From the NCBI RefSeq assembly GCF_015223055.1, contig NZ_JADFBX010000026.1:1-41428 (forward strand): a DNA stretch of 41,428 bases, read 5' to 3'. Below the pieces are notes generated by a model. That model did not search any database and was not told the origin of the DNA. It saw only the letters and a list, made by a program, of their open reading frames with translations. The position numbers and the translations under genes are program-made. Source of the stretch: Pedobacter sp. MC2016-24. GTDB lineage: Bacteria > Bacteroidota > Bacteroidia > Sphingobacteriales > Sphingobacteriaceae. This document shows positions 41,161-41,428 of the stretch, in pieces; the stretch's first letter is position 1; every line of letters starts with the position of its first letter.

Positions 41161-41359
41161 AGTTCAACCAGACTGTCATTGTTCAACTACTAAGTGGAGC
41201 AAACTTCCTGTTTTCTCGGGGGATTCGTCCGAAGTTAGAATCTTATATAAGCCAAAGGTATTAGGCCCGACGACTCAAAGATTTTATTTATATACAAGTG
41301 CACAAAAAGACCCCGAAGTCCTAGCTTTTAGAGCAGTTGTTGTTAATACTTTAAAATAA
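41126..41359 (+). CDS. truncated DUF1573-like protein
   Basis: A 77-codon frame from ATG 41126 overlaps the preceding gene by 35 bases. From about residue 13 it matches the DUF1573 core: VQPDCHCSTTKWSKLPVFSG, SSEVRILYKPKVLGPTTQRF, then YLYTSAQKDPEVLAFRAVVV. DUF1573 proteins are Bacteroidota secreted beta-sandwich proteins, usually 120-150 residues with a lipoprotein or Sec signal. Here the N-terminal third, including the signal peptide and first strands, is missing. If translated alone it would stay in the cytoplasm. It is most likely a remnant produced by fusion to the 94-residue gene, though a frameshifted fusion cannot be excluded. Confidence 0.6.
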   Translation: MLCLGNNPQIFKVQPDCHCSTTKWSKLPVFSGDSSEVRILYKPKVLGPTTQRFYLYTSAQKDPEVLAFRAVVVNTLK

Positions 41360-41381
41360 TTTTTTTAGGGAATATTGGATT

Positions 41382-41428
41382 ATGAGAATCATAATAAGAA
41401 AAATATTTTTTCTTATTAGTTATTTGAG
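41382..41428 (+). CDS. start of an exported protein gene, cut by the window edge
   Basis: An ATG at 41382, 22 bases after the DUF1573-like stop, opens a frame that runs off the window (15 codons visible: MRIIIRKIFFLISYL). The basic start followed by hydrophobic residues looks like the beginning of a signal peptide. An AGGGAA about 15 bases upstream may serve as the ribosome-binding site. Confidence 0.45.
   Translation, partial: MRIIIRKIFFLISYL

Overview
The window looks like an accessory and defence region from a Bacteroidota chromosome, most likely a Sphingobacteriaceae / Pedobacter-like organism. This is inferred from the AT-rich composition, candidate promoters of the Bacteroidota type (TTG/TTTG, then about 19-20 bp, then TAnnTTTG-like), weak Shine-Dalgarno sequences, lipoprotein and Sec signals typical of the phylum, and protein families such as DUF6088, DUF1573 and DUF2625. 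No rRNA, tRNA, CRISPR array or replication origin was seen.

Layout. (1) 934-8756, + strand: a complete type I restriction-modification operon (hsdM, hsdS, hsdR) followed closely by a NucS/DUF91-type nuclease-like protein and an FRG-domain protein. (2) 8842-9595: a broken IS3-family element (orfA plus the first 50 codons of orfB) abutting an unrecognised small ORF. (3) 9770-12928: a very large SF2 helicase with a probable C-terminal nuclease, behind its own promoter and leader hairpin. (4) 13166-14868: a DarT/DarG DNA ADP-ribosylation toxin-antitoxin pair. (5) 20160-15023, - strand: the two-gene RADAR system, rdrA (ATPase) then rdrB (adenosine deaminase), convergent with darTG. (6) 20299-21083, - strand: the wreck of an AbiE-type toxin-antitoxin operon. 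(7) 28699-21626, - strand: a five-gene run HNH nuclease, HIT protein, UvrD-like helicase with inserted nuclease-like domain, EVE-like/DUF3883 protein, and membrane-anchored UvrD/HelD-like helicase. I do not recognise this combination as a named system and rank it as the best candidate for something undescribed. (8) 28979-30291, + strand: a small Cas2/SinR-like protein with a perfect hairpin terminator, then a G+T-rich tract carrying a second HNH nuclease.

From about 30.4 kb the character changes to envelope and secreted accessory genes with much decay: signal-peptide proteins, three lipoproteins (one with a HExxH zinc-protease motif), small soluble proteins resembling immunity-type genes, a DUF2625 protein, a three-TM protein, frameshifted or truncated relics, a duplicated lipoprotein scrap, and a truncated DUF1573 domain at the right end.

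How it fits together: several layers act on foreign nucleic acid or on the infected cell. Type I RM and the added nuclease-like proteins act on DNA, DarTG modifies DNA, RADAR acts on adenosine nucleotides, and the helicase-nuclease clusters presumably process DNA. Five gene pairs share a one-base TAATG stop/start overlap (hsdM-hsdS, IS orfA-orfB, darT-darG, rdrA-rdrB, HNH-HIT), indicating translational coupling. The IS remnant, the AbiE relic and the frameshifted lipoproteins show that the region turns over.
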